From: Alkalimonas collagenimarina
GTDB lineage: Bacteria > Pseudomonadota > Gammaproteobacteria > Enterobacterales > Alteromonadaceae
Length of the DNA stretch: 46,492 nucleotides
Reading direction: 5' to 3'
Assembly (NCBI RefSeq): GCF_030717845.1
Contig: NZ_JAUZVZ010000029.1
Coordinates: 1 to 46,492, forward strand
Positions 44,445 through 46,492 of this stretch are shown here, in pieces; positions within the stretch are counted from its first letter, which is position 1, and each line of letters opens with the position of its first letter. The notes below the pieces were generated by a model. That model worked only from the letters and a program-made list of their open reading frames with translations. It was not told where the DNA came from and made no database searches. The position numbers and the translations under genes were made by a program.

Positions 44445-46492
44445 ATGACCAGTAAAAAATCAACCGATCATAATATGACTGAGAATGCTGATCTTATACC
44501 CGCATTTGAAGCCACTTCACCGACACAGCAAGATGAGAACCTTCAGGCTGAAGCTGATAACCGCACACGTCTGCACTCTACCGCCTCGGCTTCACTGAGC
44601 TCGGAACAGCCAACACAGCTGATTCAAGGAACGCTTTTGCAAAAACGTTACTTGATTGAAAGCTTGTTAGGAACTGGTGGGATTAGCCACATTTACCGAG
44701 CTCGTGATACGTTTTTAGAGCAAGCCGGTATTGCAGAGCCTTATGTCGCCATCAAAGTCTTGCAAAAACAGTTTGTTAACCAGCCTGAAGCATTGCAGCT
44801 TTTATTGCAAGAAGCTCGCAAGACACAGCAATTGGCTCATCCTAATATTATCCGCTTGTTCGATGTAAGCTCCGAGGGAGATACCTACTTTTTAGTGATG
44901 GAGTATTTGGATGGAGAAACGCTTGAGCAAGTCATCAATCGTTATAAACCGAAAGGCTTACCTCTGAAATCAGCAATGAAACTGCTTGAGCAAATTGCTG
45001 CAGGTTTAGAATATGCGCATCAGCAAGGGATTGTGCACGCAGATCTTAAACCAGCAAATATCATGCTGGATAGCAAAGGCCATGTAAAATTGCTCGATTT
45101 TGGCGTTGCGCAAAAGCTACAACAAAACGTAGATATCTATGCTGCAGAAAACCTGTCTCAGTCCACACCTGTCAATGGCTATACACCAGCTTATGCCAGC
45201 ATGGAGCTCCTCAAAGGGGAAGTTCCTACTCCAGCAGATGATGTGTATTCGTTTGCCTGCTTAACCTATGAGCTTTTAACCAGTAAGCACCCTTTTGATC
45301 GCACGCCTGCTGATAAGGCACAACAAGAAGGCAAAAAGGCAAAGAAGCCTGCTCACCTCAGTCCATTGCAGTGGATTGCATTGCGCCAGGCACTGGCGTT
45401 CGAGAGCAACAAGCGTTTAACTTCTGTCGGGCAACTCACTCGACGGCTTGAACGATCGACATTTCCATTGTTACTCGGCGCCATCGCAAGCGTTGCTGCT
45501 TTATCAGGCATGCTCTATGTATACCAAGACAATCAAGCAACCCTGCATGATTTACAAAGCGATCTTAGTACTTACCAGCAAAAGTTGGATTACCAATACT
45601 CACTATTGCAACTTTCGCCTGAAGATGTATTGCAAGAGCTTGAAAAGCTAACGGATCAGAATCCTATTATACCTTCCGGATTACTCACCTATCACTCGAC
45701 TGAACTGTTAAATTATTTTGAGCAGAGCATCGATGCATTGTTCAGTGAGCGAACTGAGCGCTACCCAAACTATCGGGCCATTGAGCGTTTGACGGATCAA
45801 GCCAGCCAGCTTTACCCAGATTCACATCAGTTGGCGAGTGTACGTAACCGGGTTGCACGCAGTAAACAAAGCTCTATTGAGATACTTCAAAATCAATTAA
45901 CCACACTATTATTAGCGCAAAAGTATCAAAATGATGGCGATAGGAATAACCCATTTCAAGTGCTTGCCGATTTAAGGCGCATTGAACCAGACTTTCAACC
46001 ACTGCCAAGTGAAGATGCTGTCGAAATTTTCTTAGACGAATTTGGACAAGCCATGGCAAGCCATAATGCGCCGCGATTGCAGGAATTAGTCGCCATTGGC
46101 CAAGCTGTTTTTTATGCCAGCGAGCCAGCACAGCCAGCCCTTGAGCAAGGAGTTCAAATGCAAGCTGCAATTGATGCAATGGCAGCCTATCAAGATGCAA
46201 TGGAACAAGGAGTGAATACAGAATTCCCCTACACCGCTGCAGAAGTGTTTTATTTACATAGCTTCAACGAAATGTCAGCTCAACTCGAGCAAAGTGCAAG
46301 AGCATCTGAAGTCGATGCCGTCTATGAGCAATGGCAACAATTTGAAGACGTGTTGCCCAATGATTTTGAGCTAAGTGTTCGTTTGCGAAAGCAGTTAGCA
46401 GATAAATACCTGGCACTATCAGGCGAGCTATTAAAAACACACCAGGTACGTAATGCCGAGAGGTTAATGCGACGAGCTAATGAGCTTATGGT
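44445..46492 (+). CDS. ppkA: PpkA-like membrane-anchored Ser/Thr kinase (runs off the right edge)
   Basis: The frame is open from the ATG at 44445 to the window end, 682 codons. A disordered acidic N-terminus (about 1-65) precedes a Hanks-type kinase domain (about 66-330): glycine loop GTGGIS (76-81), AIKV with Lys104, HADLKPAN (His198, Asp200, Lys202, Asn205) and DFG with Asp218. The usual HRD is HAD, so it is a non-RD kinase that may not need activation-loop phosphorylation. A membrane helix follows (about 340-361, FPLLLGAIASVAALSGMLYV), then a long helical periplasmic part. The homologue phosphorylates the FHA protein and starts T6SS assembly. It is divergent from tagH and not in the main operon. 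The start has only a weak ribosome site. Confidence 0.9.
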   Translation, partial: MTSKKSTDHNMTENADLIPAFEATSPTQQDENLQAEADNRTRLHSTASASLSSEQPTQLIQGTLLQKRYLIESLLGTGGISHIYRARDTFLEQAGIAEPYVAIKVLQKQFVNQPEALQLLLQEARKTQQLAHPNIIRLFDVSSEGDTYFLVMEYLDGETLEQVINRYKPKGLPLKSAMKLLEQIAAGLEYAHQQGIVHADLKPANIMLDSKGHVKLLDFGVAQKLQQNVDIYAAENLSQSTPVNGYTPAYASMELLKGEVPTPADDVYSFACLTYELLTSKHPFDRTPADKAQQEGKKAKKPAHLSPLQWIALRQALAFESNKRLTSVGQLTRRLERSTFPLLLGAIASVAALSGMLYVYQDNQATLHDLQSDLSTYQQKLDYQYSLLQLSPEDVLQELEKLTDQNPIIPSGLLTYHSTELLNYFEQSIDALFSERTERYPNYRAIERLTDQASQLYPDSHQLASVRNRVARSKQSSIEILQNQLTTLLLAQKYQNDGDRNNPFQVLADLRRIEPDFQPLPSEDAVEIFLDEFGQAMASHNAPRLQELVAIGQAVFYASEPAQPALEQGVQMQAAIDAMAAYQDAMEQGVNTEFPYTAAEVFYLHSFNEMSAQLEQSARASEVDAVYEQWQQFEDVLPNDFELSVRLRKQLADKYLALSGELLKTHQVRNAERLMRRANELM

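Noticed and set aside
45874-46200. A 108-codon minus-strand frame inside the kinase gene
   Set aside because: It is the reverse strand of the continuous kinase frame, with no start signal and no family pattern.
1-46492. CRISPR array, tRNA, rRNA, insertion sequence or prophage integrase
   Set aside because: I found no regularly spaced direct repeats, no recognisable tRNA or rRNA sequence, and no transposase or integrase motif in any frame.

Overview
The window looks like chromosomal DNA from a gammaproteobacterium with moderate GC. The YghU-type glutathione transferase, MarC protein and gamma-glutamyltransferase, together with the gene order of the type VI secretion system (T6SS), suggest a marine or aquatic lineage such as Oceanospirillales or Alteromonadales. 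That placement is an inference; no rRNA or other marker gene is present.

Layout. (1) 1-2034 is an AT-rich edge. It holds the 5' part of an envelope-protein gene, a 5'-truncated lipoprotein-sorting (LolA-like) remnant, about 550 bases with no convincing gene, a small nuclease-like protein and a zinc-ribbon membrane protein. (2) 2191-10701 is mostly housekeeping: a membrane protein, an orphan periplasmic binding protein, MarC, a COQ8-like ABC1 kinase, YghU, a rhomboid protease carrying two zinc ribbons with a membrane partner, and gamma-glutamyltransferase. (3) 10798-13585 is an accessory strip: a class 3 lipase with a secreted partner (a candidate effector/immunity pair), a three-helix membrane protein and a VOC-fold protein. 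(4) 13595-44239 is a complete T6SS on the minus strand. Transcription runs from high to low coordinates: tagH, tssJ, tssK, tssL (with OmpA domain), tssM, tagF, pppA, tssA, tssB, tssC, a second tssC, tagJ, tssE, tssF, tssG, tssH/clpV, then hcp, vgrG, PAAR, a TIGR02270-like gene, a degenerate ketoacyl-synthase-like gene, and a 1308-residue Rhs protein. (5) From 44445 to the right edge, on the plus strand, is a membrane-anchored Ser/Thr kinase of PpkA type.

How it works together. TssJ/L/M form the envelope complex, TssK/F/G/E/A the baseplate and cap, TssB/C the sheath, Hcp the tube, VgrG+PAAR the spike, and ClpV with TagJ recycles the sheath. Kinase, PP2C phosphatase, FHA protein TagH and TagF make up a threonine-phosphorylation switch. 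The most likely cargo is the Rhs protein, whose C-terminal 138 residues are an AT-rich exchangeable tip of unassigned activity. The VOC-fold gene 9 bases downstream sits in the immunity position. Candidate sigma-70 promoters precede tagH, hcp and the kinase gene. Hairpins lie after hcp and after tssC, where they could set subunit ratios.

The least described parts are the Rhs tip with its VOC-fold partner, the two genes between PAAR and Rhs, the lipase pair, and a 116-residue orphan between tagH and the kinase gene.
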